A stretch of 23,972 nucleotides of DNA, taken from contig QUOL01000040.1 in the NCBI GenBank assembly GCA_009761415.1, positions 1 to 23,972 of the forward strand, written 5' to 3'. Below are positions 7,761-17,242 of the stretch, in pieces. The position numbers and the translations under genes are program-made. Position 1 is the stretch's first letter. The number at the start of each line of letters is the position of its first letter. The DNA comes from Sarcomyxa edulis (Eukaryota; Basidiomycota; Agaricomycetes; Agaricales; Mycenaceae). The notes under the pieces are model-generated. The model did no database searches, was not told the origin of the DNA, and saw nothing but the letters and a program-made list of their open reading frames with translations.

Positions 7761-8125
7761 GGGGTTAACCATGTGTTTAGGTCTTCACCCCGGAGCCGGT
7801 CCGGTCACGTGACGCCAAGGACGCCAAGACGGTCCAGACCCAGTCTAGGCCAGCTAAGTTTAGAAAATATTCCCATGATCCGACGGATGACAACGTCAAC
7901 TGACCTATCACATGGTCGATCGCGCCATATCACGCCATAACGACACAATATTATTAGAAATCGGCTGACTGATTTCTCCGTACATTACACATTAGATATT
8001 ACTACAGTAGAACTGACGAGCCTATAAAGGCGAAACGAGTTGAAAGGCCTTCTTCCCCAGAAGACCTCGTTTTCTACTTAGTTCCCTTTACATACTACTC
8101 TCAACAGGAGCAGACTTCTGAACAA
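7761..8125 (+). promoter_or_regulatory. Segment between telomeric tracts with promoter-like features
   Basis: A 365-base non-telomeric segment bounded by two CCCTAA tracts. TATAAA at 8023-8028 has about 100 bases of pyrimidine-rich leader-like sequence downstream, running into the telomeric tract at 8126. It may be a truncated end of another telomere-attached element or a promoter. If active rightward it would make C-rich telomeric RNA antisense to the zinc-finger gene. Only the boxes and the bounding repeats are seen; the role is inferred. Confidence 0.3.
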
Positions 8126-8715
8126 CCCTAACCCTAACCTAACCCTAACCCTAACCTCCGATTCGTCATCGCGTACAGTATTTGCTTGGGAAGATTGTTG
8201 AGAAGCAACGGTGGTGTTGGATTTCGAGCGCCGGATCCGTTTGAAGATGCTGTGAGTCATGTCAGTGATTATCTGCAGGCTCGTATTCGAGGCGCTGCGA
8301 GAAACGGTGGGAGTTTTTTCGTTCGAGGATTCTGAGTATTCGAGATGCGTAGAAGCTTTGCGTTTGAGAGACGTCGAAAGAGAGATTGGTAGATGTGGCT
8401 CCTCGGCGTGTTTGTAGAGAACGCTAGGGTCTTGGTACGAGATCGGGCAGGATGGGTGTGGACACTGGAAGCAGCCATCAACACGATCGACGGCGATGGA
8501 TTCACCTGCCATACAATAAGTTTGGGTAATGAAAAGGGACGAAATCAAGGTAAAAGACTTACCATTCATCTTTATCATTGCTCGAGGACGGTGGACGACA
8601 CGCTGATGGGCATTGAGCTTCGTAACATCGTCTAACTCGAGTTTGCAGGCGGTGCAGGTTCTGTAAAATCGTGTCAAAGGTGCATTAGAGGCAAGGAAAC
8701 AACAACTCACGGCAT
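8078..8715 (-). CDS. C2H2 zinc-finger protein, truncated, with telomere-repeat-encoded tail
   Basis: Spliced by eye on the minus strand: start ATGCC at 8715-8711, intron 8710-8661 (GTGAGT...ACAG), exon 8660-8563, intron 8562-8506 (GTAAGT...GCAG), exon 8505-8078. This gives 176 residues. The start reads M-P-T-C-T-A-C-K, putting finger 1 (C-x2-C-x12-H-x4-H) at residues 4-24. Joining exons 2 and 3 gives KMNGESIAVDRVDG, then finger 2 (C-x4-C-x12-H-x4-H). A Ser-rich linker with basic clusters SLKRKAS and FKRIRRSK follows, a possible nuclear signal. After DDES the frame enters the TTAGGG tract at 8156, giving VRVRVRLGLGLF and a short tail to TAA at 8080-8078. It is probably a DNA-binding nuclear protein whose native C-terminus was lost. 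Family length comparison is from memory. Confidence 0.7.
8126..8156. repeat. Interstitial telomeric repeat tract 3, inside the zinc-finger gene
   Basis: Near-perfect CCCTAACCCTAACCTAACCC followed by TAACCCTAACC. This is the cleanest tract in the window. It directly abuts, and is read through by, the 3' end of the minus-strand C2H2 gene. Confidence 0.9.
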
Positions 8716-9230
8716 TGTCTATATCTCGTTCTATGCCAGCCAGCGTGAACGAGACGCCTCCAGCCTTTCGAGACGTTGTAATTGACGTGTTGGGTGCGGC
8801 GACGGGGTAACGAGAAAGTCGAGTGAAATTCTGCAAAGGACCGAGGACTCGGGTCAGTAACGCGCGATAAACGAGTAAAAAGCACGATCGCGCAAGATCG
8901 GACGCGATTTTGCGCGATAATTCAAATCATTATCGTGATTTGAAGAGGACTTACCGTAGATCGACGTCTGATAGTGGCGCGGTATCCCTATGAAGTTGAG
9001 TCTGGGCTGAACCTGAATATTTCGAGTAATTAATTTTTTGGACGCGTTTCTAGGCTTGCAGAACTAAAACGTACCTGTTTTCGAGGCTTTTCTTGATGCG
9101 ACGCGGATGGAAAAAGAGGGGTAAGAGATGGACGCCAACAAGAGTTGGACTTAGAGTGAATGCGGAGAGGCCTGAGGCTTGGGATTCAAACACGAGTAAA
9201 CCGGCGTGGAAGTGCCGAACGTTACCCGAT
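8716..9230 (-). other. 5' untranslated exons and introns of the zinc-finger gene
   Basis: Minus-strand splice signals continue upstream of the ATG: intron 8954-8831 (GTAAGT...TTTGCAG), exon 9012-8955 (58 nt), intron 9074-9013 (GTACGT...TTCAG), and an upstream exon from about 9230 to 9075. No ATG occurs in these exons before 8715, and the frame leading into the third exon contains a stop, so they are called 5'UTR. A frame open through the last of these exons (8836-8711) is therefore not treated as coding. Confidence 0.55.
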
Positions 9231-9257
9231 CCCGGAATTCCCGGGATCCGTGTGACG

Positions 9258-9265
9258 TGACGTCA
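9258..9265. promoter_or_regulatory. CRE/ATF palindrome TGACGTCA
   Basis: A perfect TGACGTCA, preceded by an overlapping GTGACG half site, lies just upstream of the first inferred exon of the minus-strand zinc-finger gene. It matches the bZIP CRE consensus. Its position suits a promoter element, but binding is unproven. Confidence 0.45.
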
Positions 9266-9269
9266 CAGC

Positions 9270-9680
9270 CTCGAGAACACAGACAGAACAAATTATCCCA
9301 CTATGAATTATATACCAAAAAATCGGAAAAAAATGCGAATAAATTGTAGAAATATAATGGATCAGATGTAGGATCTCAACAAGAGGCGATGGCACATAAG
9401 TACTGCTGCACTCATCAAATAGTGGACATTAAGTCAGAAACACACATATACCAAGGCATCAATAAGTTTGCGGGTGTACACAGATGACTCTAAGTATTAG
9501 TATAGTCTCAAAATATATCATGCATCACTTATTGGCAAGAGCGGTGAGCTGAAACAACTATAAACTCAGGTTTTGAAAGTAGTCACATAAGTCACAGCAT
9601 AATGTGCGTATATGGAAATGAATTGACGCACACTGCCAAAGAAGACCCAAGATAACCCTAAGTGCCTCTGACCTGAATGA
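9270..9680. other. A/T-rich spacer, no gene
   Basis: No coding frame with a motif and no RNA gene. One isolated CCCTAA-like word occurs at 9655-9661. Confidence 0.4.
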
Positions 9681-9681
9681 T

Positions 9682-9804
9682 AACTCTAACACCAACCCTA
9701 ACTCTCCTAATTCTGAAGACATGGTTTTTTTTTTTTTTATGCACCTAGACCCAAACCGCTAACACTAACCCTAACTTCTAACACTAACCCAAACCCTCCT
9801 AACA
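9682..9804. repeat. Degenerate telomeric DNA with T14 tract
   Basis: Two blocks of decayed CTAACC/CTAACA units (9682-9706 and 9751-9804) flank a T14 run at 9725-9738. Orientation is the same as the tracts at 7.6-8.2 kb. The higher divergence suggests an older interstitial telomere. Confidence 0.65.
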
Positions 9805-10526
9805 TCCTAGTTTGGGATTGACAGCTAATTCCTAGTCTTTGGGAGTCTGCAGCATGATATTGATCCCCCTGAGGGCAGACCCGGTAGCATTTCAATAGTT
9901 CGCTGGCTTGGAAAAATGAATTATCTGACTGTGGGAAAATAAGATAATCTGTATATACCATCATGATCGGAATCATCAAGTTTCCTAGGTAGGTTTTTTT
10001 TTTGAAACCTGAATGTCAAAACCCGTGTAATACAGCAGATGATACCAAAGTGATACCATTGATACCAAACTTGATACCATTCGATACCAGCTTAATAGTG
10101 GACAGGACTGGCTGAACCAATATACACCAAAATTTGAGGGTGCAGAGATATACCCTATCCAATGAATTCCTCAAATTCCCACGGTCATCGGATGCTATAT
10201 GGTGGCAGCGCAGCCTCTTTAATATTCCAAATCCCAATTTAACGATTATTTTGGTATAAAACAAGCTGTGCCTCTGCCTATACTCAACCCAAAAATATGA
10301 AACTTTGTGTGGAGTATCCGATGATGTATCCAAACATATTCCAAAGAGAAAGTATGCAAACGTACATGCTCTCACTTCACTCGGTGCCCCATATCATTGA
10401 GATTCTACCCAAATTCAAATCAGCTCTAGCGAGGTGGGATATATAGGTACCTCATAAATCTTTCTGGTTTAGGTGTTCTTTATGACCCAAAAACACATAC
10501 CATCCAGAAAAATAGTGAAATTCCCC
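9805..10526. other. Unrecognised repeat-like region with GATACCA words
   Basis: Between 10038 and 10090 the word GATACCA occurs five times at 11-16 base spacing (TGATACCAAAG, TGATACCATTG and so on). A 119-codon minus-strand frame covers it (10016-10375), but its sequence has no motif and partly encodes the repeat, so it is not called a gene. Confidence 0.4.
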
Positions 10527-10756
10527 AGGCGCAGGTCAGCGCAGCATTTCGGTATCGGATGAAAAGTGCTTACGCCTGCTCTGTGGAAATGAGGCTATTA
10601 TATATTAAGGGTATATACATATAGGTGAAAATTTTATATTTTCCGAAAGCTGAGATGCGTGCGCTCACTTTCTGATACTTTTTATGACATTTGGATACAG
10701 GCGCAGGTCAGCGCAGCTCAATTCCCAAAATTTTTCCCAATGGAGCATTGGGAAAA
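10527..10756. repeat. 19-base exact direct repeat and 10-bp hairpin
   Basis: AGGCGCAGGTCAGCGCAGC is present exactly at 10527-10545 and 10699-10717, 172 bases apart. Shortly after the second copy, TTTTCCCAAT (10732-10741) and ATTGGGAAAA (10747-10756) form a perfect hairpin with a 5-base loop. This probably belongs to a dispersed repeat family. Confidence 0.65.
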
Positions 10757-10927
10757 TTCCCAGGAGATAGGAGTCAACGAACCTGAGCATCAGATGTCCA
10801 GATCCCATTGTTGAGGATCGTTCGGAAAACGCCATCCCATGAGGATCCTGTCCCAAACCCCGAGGAATGCCCGATAGATACTCAAAGCAAGGACACAAAT
10901 AATCACTGAGAATAAAGCGGCACTCAC

Positions 10928-11320
10928 TTTGCGCTCACTGTCACCGTTTGAACCACAAACCCCTGAGTCGCGCAGTGTAGCCCAGGCGCGCTCCACACCT
11001 TCTATGTCCTTGATTGGCTCAGTGAATAATCCATAGGCCCAAGGGTGCTCCACACCTTTCGCGCATCCAAAATCAATGGCGGGACTAAACCCATAAGGTA
11101 TCGCTGAATCTGATGACTCGGAAAATAAAGTGACACTCACCGTGGCCGGTCGCACCACGAACATGCATGTCTGCAGAAACGGCAAGAAAAATAGAGGCCA
11201 TCTGCGAGAAGTAATCAAGTCTGCTTCGAGTTTTATTCAATACTCGAGCCACCAAGGCCACGCCTCGTGCTCCCAGGCCGCGGATGGTTGGCGAATGAAG
11301 CAAAAGACTAAAATAATCCC
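10928..11320 (-). pseudogene. Possible minus-strand gene fragment of unknown function
   Basis: A minus-strand frame includes LHSPTIRGLGARGVALVARV and DYFSQMASIFLAVSADMHVR, which look like amphipathic or hydrophobic helices, and ends near a good 5' splice site (GTGAGT at 11140). Beyond candidate acceptors at 11104 or 11085 a second block reads KGVEHPWAYGLF and GVERAWATLRDSGVCGSNGD, up to another GTGAGT at 10927. The simplest splice choices do not keep the frame, so it is either mis-joined here or decayed. I do not recognise the family. Protein-like composition and repeated GTGAGT signals are the only support. Confidence 0.3.
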
Positions 11321-11340
11321 TCCGAAGATGCTCTGTTTAC

Positions 11341-11570
11341 ATTAAGATCTGATATATATTTCCATATACAACGAATGCGGATCAATTCTGGACAACTGGT
11401 GTATAGGATTTTCACAGAAGACTATATTGCGGATCAGTTGTGGACGCTAACGTAGATGAAACGAAGGACTTGACTGAGACGTTTTACGGATCGCATAGAT
11501 GATGATGATGGGCAATGAAGTATCTCGGAATAAACGTAAAGTCTCCCACAGTACCGGGAAACTAGTTATA
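11341..11570. other. Spacer with a short diverged direct repeat
   Basis: GCGGATCA(A/G)TT(C/G)TGGAC occurs at 11377-11393 and 11429-11445. No gene is visible. Confidence 0.4.
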
Positions 11571-12655
11571 TAGAACGCGGATGGGACCAAGTAGGGAAGA
11601 AAGGTACCGACAGAGTAGATATCTCGTACTAACATGGCCAGAACAATTCAAAAAGCGTTGGTAGTGAAACGAACGCGGGAAGGACCAAGCGGGGCAGTAA
11701 GGTAGGCCTACGGAAGAAGCAAGCATTAGTTCATGAAGACGATAAGGATAGGCGAAAAGAAAAATGGAAATGGGACAGAAAAGAAAAGCTCGCAAGATCA
11801 ATGAACTGCCAGCCCCCGATGACCTTTATGCTGCTCGTAGATATACACCGCCTAAGCGGCGCAGTGATTGGTAGCAAGGTGGTTTTATGTCATCAAAGGC
11901 ATCGAGACAAAGATACATGGAGGTAGAACAGAAGAGAAAAACTTGCCAGATCAATGAACTGCCAGCCCCCGATGACCTTTATGCCGCTCGTAGATATACA
12001 CCGCCTAAGCGGTGCAGTGATTGGTAGCAAGGTGGTTTGATGTCATCAAAGGCGTCGAGACAAAGACGATGGAAGTGAATGGAAGAAAAAAACTTGCAAA
12101 ATTTGCAAAATCAATGAACGAACGCGGGAAGGACCAAGCGGGGCAGTAAGGTAGGCCTACGGAAGAAGCAAGAATTAGTTCATGAAGACGATAAGGATAG
12201 GCGAAAAGAAAAATGGAAATCGTAAGATCGATGAACTGCCAGCCCCCGATGACCTTTATGCCGCTCGTAGATATACACCGCCTAAGCGGTGTAGTGATTG
12301 GTAGCAAGGTGGTTTTATGTCATCAAAGGCATCGAGACAAAGATACATGGAGGTAGAACAGAAGAGAAAAACTTGCCAGATCAATGAACTGCCAGCCCCC
12401 GATGACCTTTATGCCGCTCGTAGATATACACCGCCTAAGCGGTGCAGTGATTGGTAGCAAGGTGGTTTGATGTCATCAGAGGCGTCGAGACAAAGACGAT
12501 GGAAGTGAAAGAGAGAAAAAAAACTTGCAATGTCAATGAACTACCAGCCCCCGATGACCTTTATGCCGCTCGTAGATGTACATCGCCTAAGCAGTGCAGT
12601 GATTGGTAGCAAGGTGGTTTGATGTCATCAAAGGCGTCGAGACAAAGATACTGGA
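11571..12655. repeat. Compound tandem array with 153-bp hairpin unit and about 430-450-bp higher-order repeat
   Basis: The block GCCAGCCCCCGATGACC starts at 11808, 11961, 12238, 12391 and (as ACC...) 12543, spacings 153, 277, 153 and 152. A second block, GAACGCGGGAAGGACCAAGC, is at 11671 and 12120, giving a higher-order repeat with a 19-base deletion in the second copy. A diverged relative is at 11573. Every 153-bp unit carries a hairpin CACCGC-CTAA-GCGGTG followed by CAGTGATTGGTAGCAAGG. Minus-strand frames across the array are repeat-encoded and not genes. It lies directly upstream of the KDZ transposase gene and may be part of that element or a separate satellite. Confidence 0.85.
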
Positions 12656-12722
12656 AGTAGAACGGAAGAAAAAAGGGGGGAAAAAGGGGGAAACCCCGCC
12701 TTGGGATTCTCCGGAAATGGAT

Positions 12723-12729
12723 TATATAT
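12723..12729 (+). promoter_or_regulatory. Candidate TATA element of the KDZ gene
   Basis: TATATAT lies about 115 bases upstream of the preferred start codon at 12842. Support is position and sequence only. Confidence 0.3.
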
Positions 12730-12841
12730 GGATTGATGCGCACGGACCATGTGGCCGTCTTTGGACGGTTTTGAGTCTCCGCCCCCGCTACTGGGCATCC
12801 TCGATCGTACGTCGATCCTCGGTCATTGCAAGGTCATTGCG

Positions 12842-15800
12842 ATGGACATACCGAAATTATCGAAGGCTCATGGCAAACAGCCAGTCAACCCGGGTCTCGG
12901 TAAACCGTATTCGTCCCCTCCCAGACGCCGATCAGCCAAGACAAAAATCATATTGGTCCCGGACGCCCGAAAGATTGCAGCTCTCAAAGCCAAGATAGCT
13001 CTGCTTCGGAGCAAATCTAAGGCATCCACCTCTGGGGCCAGGTCCTTGCAGCAAGATGAGGTGGAGGCAGACTGGATAGATGACTCGGAACCCTCAATTC
13101 CATTTCATGCTCCTACTGAACGGCGTACTGAACCTGGGGATCCAGCTAAATGTCTTACTCGGACCTGGAAAGCCCTCATTCCTGACCTCGTAAGACCTCT
13201 GAATCTTTACTGGACGTCGACATTGGGAAAGCCCATCCAGCCAATATCTTCCAATTTGGTTTCTGAATGCAGGAAGAAATGCAGTTCTTCCTGCATTCAG
13301 AAGTCCTATGTTGTGACAGCGTTGTTCTATGACCGTGAGCTCCATCCTCCCCGACTTTATTCCAAACTTATATACACGCTCAGGATTTGAACTCATCAAT
13401 GTTTCCGTCTGTAACTGCCATACCGTTGCCGAAACTTTAGTCCTTCATGGCCTCTTTCCCACCGCACCCTCTCAACCTCGATACGCAGTCTCCGTCGATC
13501 TCCTAACATTTTACGGCTGTCTTTTTGAGCGCTCTTGTGATGCTATCACTGCTATTTCCAATGCTCTACATAGCTTCTACATTCGTCGTGGATTCCCTGT
13601 TCTAAACTCCAAGGTAAGGTATATTGCCTTACAGCTCGGATCTATCTAACAATTCAATCAGGGGGCATCTACCCGTGATCCCTTCCGTCGCGGTTTCGCA
13701 CAGGCAGTTCAGTGGTACGATGTTGTCTGCCAGACCATCACAAGACAGGTCGACCATTCTGTGAGTTGCGCGGTAGAGGCCATCCGGCAAACAAAGTCCG
13801 TCGATAAGTCTAGACAAACCAACGCACTCCCTCCGCTGCTCCCTTCCATCGAACAACAACCTTCTATAGAACTTGATAGTCCGGAATCTATAGATCCTAA
13901 TTCATCACCCAATTTTCTTTCCGATTTGTCGATTTGGACGCAAGGCTTGACGCCTAGTGAATGTCACCGGATCTTACAGATGCGTTGCCCATGCTGCTTC
14001 TCGGGTCTCGAGCATGGCAGAAGCATTGACTCGTAAGTACGCGATCTGTTTCTCGTGGTCTAAATTGAATTATGTTATCCTAGTTGTGATTTCCATATAA
14101 GTACCGACGGAAACTTTCACCATCGTCACTTGCTTTCGGCTGGTGATTGTCCCCAATTTTTCGACTCAAGCTACATCCTGAGTAAAGAATTTGTCGACTC
14201 TGTTGGCGCGCGCATCGAGGCTAAGCGCAAAGCGCCGCCTAGACGCTATGTTCGGAAGGTACCCGACCAGGCAGTCGATGAGTGCGAGAAATTGTATGAG
14301 GCTGCCGACGGTTCTAAGGTCAAAACCAGCACGGACCGCTTCGACGATACTGGCCTCATGGCACTGGTATGTCGACATGATATTCCTCTATTCTTCGCAA
14401 ATATCGACACACCCGGAGAGCAACAAAAGTATGCTGTCGCTCTTCTCGAGCACTTCTTTACGATGATTCCCATCAACGCAACCGTGGCCTGCTTGTATGA
14501 TGTCGGGTGTGTTCTAGACCGAAGCCTATGCCTGGTAAGAGGTCTCGACAGTCTCGGTATCTTGCTGGGCCTCAATTCTATATTTCTTAGTACGACTTCC
14601 TCCCGGAAGATGTCACCTCACGGATTACCTTTGCAACTAGTGTCATGCACGCATACGGCCACCAATGGTCGTGCCAGCTCATCTATAACCCTCGTTTGCG
14701 CATTGGTTTGGGACTCAGTGACGGCGAGGGTACTGAGCGTCTCTGGTCCCGTCTACGAAAGCTCATCGGAATCACACGAAATTCATCAGTTCGTCCAAGT
14801 TGTTCAGAGTACCTCTGAAGCAATACTTACAATATCAAACAGAGATCCCGGAGACTTTGGCTCATCGATGGGCATGCTCGGGCGATAGGTGCCGAGTTGA
14901 GAGATGACCTTGGGGATTGGTTAGTCCGTAGAATGCGAAAGGGAGTCGAAGCGCAGGGCGCTGAGGCTAAGAAACAGCTGTCTCAGTGTGGGATAAATGA
15001 AGCAATATTGCGCCAGCAATGGTCCCTTCAAACGAAATCTCAACTCTCTGTTCGATCTCGTGAGTGTAGATCTGTTATATCTCCCACAGCTATGAACTAA
15101 CTGTTATACAGATGCTCCGGCCCGCCTCAAAAAGGAGCTTGACACTATATTAACACTGCAGGGAGACATCGAAACTCTTGACGCGACGATCAACGATACC
15201 CGCACCATGGTCAAAAAGTCTAAAGATTGTCGTGCCTCTCTCGAACTTCTGTCTGCCTTGGAAAAGACGCATGACATGCTAAAGGAACAGGTGGAATCGC
15301 TTTTTGCGTCTCTCAACGTAACGGAGTCCTATCCCGAGTTAAAGGAATTCAATCTGGAGTTTGTGCGCGTGCTCATCATGGCCCGAGACCTGAAGATAAA
15401 TATCAGGAGAAGAGCCATCGGTAGTTTCTTTGAATGGGACAAGTTAGACCGTGCTGCAGGAGGGGCACATCCAGCTCTAGGTAAACCCTTTGCCTGAGAT
15501 TCAGTCGACTGCATTGTAACATTTCTTATGACTCACAGGGACGAAGCTCCATCAGCACACGCGGAAATCCATCACGAAGCGTAAGCGGGTTCTCATCGCT
15601 TCTATTCGGAAGTATAATCGTTGCTGCACCCAACTCGAAGAGCTGTATGACCCGAAATGCAACATTCCTCTTCCCTCTCCTCTTCCCACCGAACTTGGGA
15701 AGCTTCGCGATGATTCTACCTTAATGGAAGATGTATGGATCACACCGTCTCAAGTTGAGGCACCTCGATGGATTGAGGATGTCGAGGTCCGCCAGGGAAT

Positions 15801-17242
15801 CCGAGCTATGTTGAAGGTCGATCGGTGCAAGGAAGAACGAGAACGATTGAAGATGGAAGCTAGCAATCTCTGTCATTGGTTTGGTCGGGAACTTGCTGCC
15901 TTGGAGCTCGCCCTCTCTACCCCATCCAGTAGGCTTCCTCGTCTCCGTATATTTGTTTTAAAATGTTTTCACCGGTTACTCTTCTAGATCACGATCTGAC
16001 CATTCACTTAGAGCACAGAAGGGATTCATTACTGCTTCTTAAATCCCGATGGTCTACATCGTTGACGCCGTTTGGTTCGTTTGAGTGGCACATCTCTGAA
16101 TCGACAAGGATCGCGACCGAGGTGTCTGCGGGCTCTTCGTTAGCAATACCCTTCTCAGCACTGACCACGTCTGGATTCACCAACGATGAACAGCAGACGG
16201 AAAGCTTGGATTCTGCTATAGAAATCGAAGACTTAGGACCACTCCCCGACAGCAATTCCCTTGTTTTGGCCGACCTATTAGAAGACGAGCAAGTGTGCGA
16301 AACCGACACTATATCCGACGGCGTAGATGCTATCTTGGTTTGGACCGTTCTGGTTCGTAAATTAATCCTACACCTTCAAGTCAGGTTACTTACTCGGATG
16401 TAGAACGCGATGACTCGGGACCTGGATCTCCCTGCCGTTCTTGGCAATATACATCAAGTTCCTGGCGAAATGCGCAGTCACCCTTATCATCGCATTCGTG
16501 ATATTGCAGGCCAAATTCATTGCTTTGAAGACCAGGATCTCTTACGTTTGGCATCCCCTACCGCCCTCTTGAACGATGTTTGCATAAATGGTGGTGCTGC
16601 TCTGATGCAGCGGAGGTTCACGGCCTTGAATGCTCAGGCTTCTGCAGGGTTTTCCCTTCTCTCCACGCACGATATCCCTCGTGTAAGAGGTACCTGTTCG
16701 GACTCCGAATTATGGCGCTGGATTGGCCCCTTGGACTACTGGGAGAAGCCGGTCTGGATTCTTCCTGTGCACCGCCGAAACCACTGGTTACTGGCCATCA
16801 TTGTCCCTGAGCAACGACAATTGTTCTTATTCGACAGCTTTGCAGAAGAGAAACCTTGGAAGCGTGATATCAAGGTGAGTGACAGTCTTGCAACGAGGCT
16901 CTCGGATCATGACTTACGGCTTTCCAGGACATAATGATCTTGATTACGAGAATGGTCATACTTGCTAACAAGCACTCTCACTCTTGCCCTATAATCCTTG
17001 AAGGCTGGGTAGCGCGTCCTATATGTGTAAGCTAAAATATCTCTTGGTATCTCTCTTCGGAAGCTCATTTTCCCTAGGTCACACCCGTTCAATCCAACTC
17101 GTATGACTGTGGTCTTTGGGTTTTAGCCACGATAGGTGCGGTCCTTCGTGGATACAGTGGTACTGGGTTGAAAGAGAAGGATATGGCCGCGCTACGAGTC
17201 CAACTTCATAGATTAGCCAAAGATTTGCCGTATGACCTATAA
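12842..17242 (+). CDS. CxC1/KDZ-family transposase with C-terminal Ulp1-like cysteine protease
   Basis: Twelve exons: 12842-13334, 13384-13613, 13662-14032, 14084-14534, 14591-14788, 14843-15059, 15112-15480, 15539-15928, 15988-16352, 16404-16874, 16928-17026, 17078-17242. All introns are 48-59 nt and GT...AG; together they encode 1272 residues without a stop. A basic N-terminus is followed by a CxC1-type cluster (C143, C147, C151, C174-N-C176). The KDZ core has STDGNFHHRH (D373), YDVGC (D504) and GEGTERLWSR (E561 or E564), candidate D-D-E residues. A coiled, charged middle leads to an Ulp1/C48-like domain: HW (H1155), FDS (D1172) and Q1223-SNSYD-C1229-G. Expected role is DNA transposition in the nucleus; the protease may process SUMO-like partners (inference). 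An in-frame ATG at 12749 is possible, but 12842 begins the family-like sequence. TIRs were not found, so element ends are undefined. The gene appears intact. Confidence 0.85.
13261..13302. repeat. Perfect 18-bp inverted repeat inside the KDZ cysteine cluster
   Basis: TTCTGAATGCAGGAAGAA (13261-13278) and TTCTTCCTGCATTCAGAA (13285-13302) are exact reverse complements around ATGCAG. The structure lies in exon 1 and encodes the C143-C147-C151 cluster of the transposase. Confidence 0.95.

Noticed and set aside
8716..8836. Coding extension upstream of the zinc-finger ATG
   Set aside because: An acceptor site at 8831 and the intron at 8710-8661 change the frame. ATG 8715 spliced to the next exon gives M-P-T-C-x2-C directly, and the upstream exon frame has a stop.
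10016..10375. 119-codon minus-strand ORF
   Set aside because: It overlaps GATACCA repeat words, has no motif and has no splice or start context.
11447..12307. Minus-strand ORFs in the 153-bp array
   Set aside because: The same peptide blocks recur with the repeat, so they are repeat-encoded.
11571..12655. CRISPR array
   Set aside because: Units are long tandem repeats without unique short spacers, and the genome is eukaryotic.
12603..12998. Alternative 131-codon frame at the start of the KDZ gene
   Set aside because: It is the wrong frame. The overlapping frame continues through 11 introns with family-like sequence.
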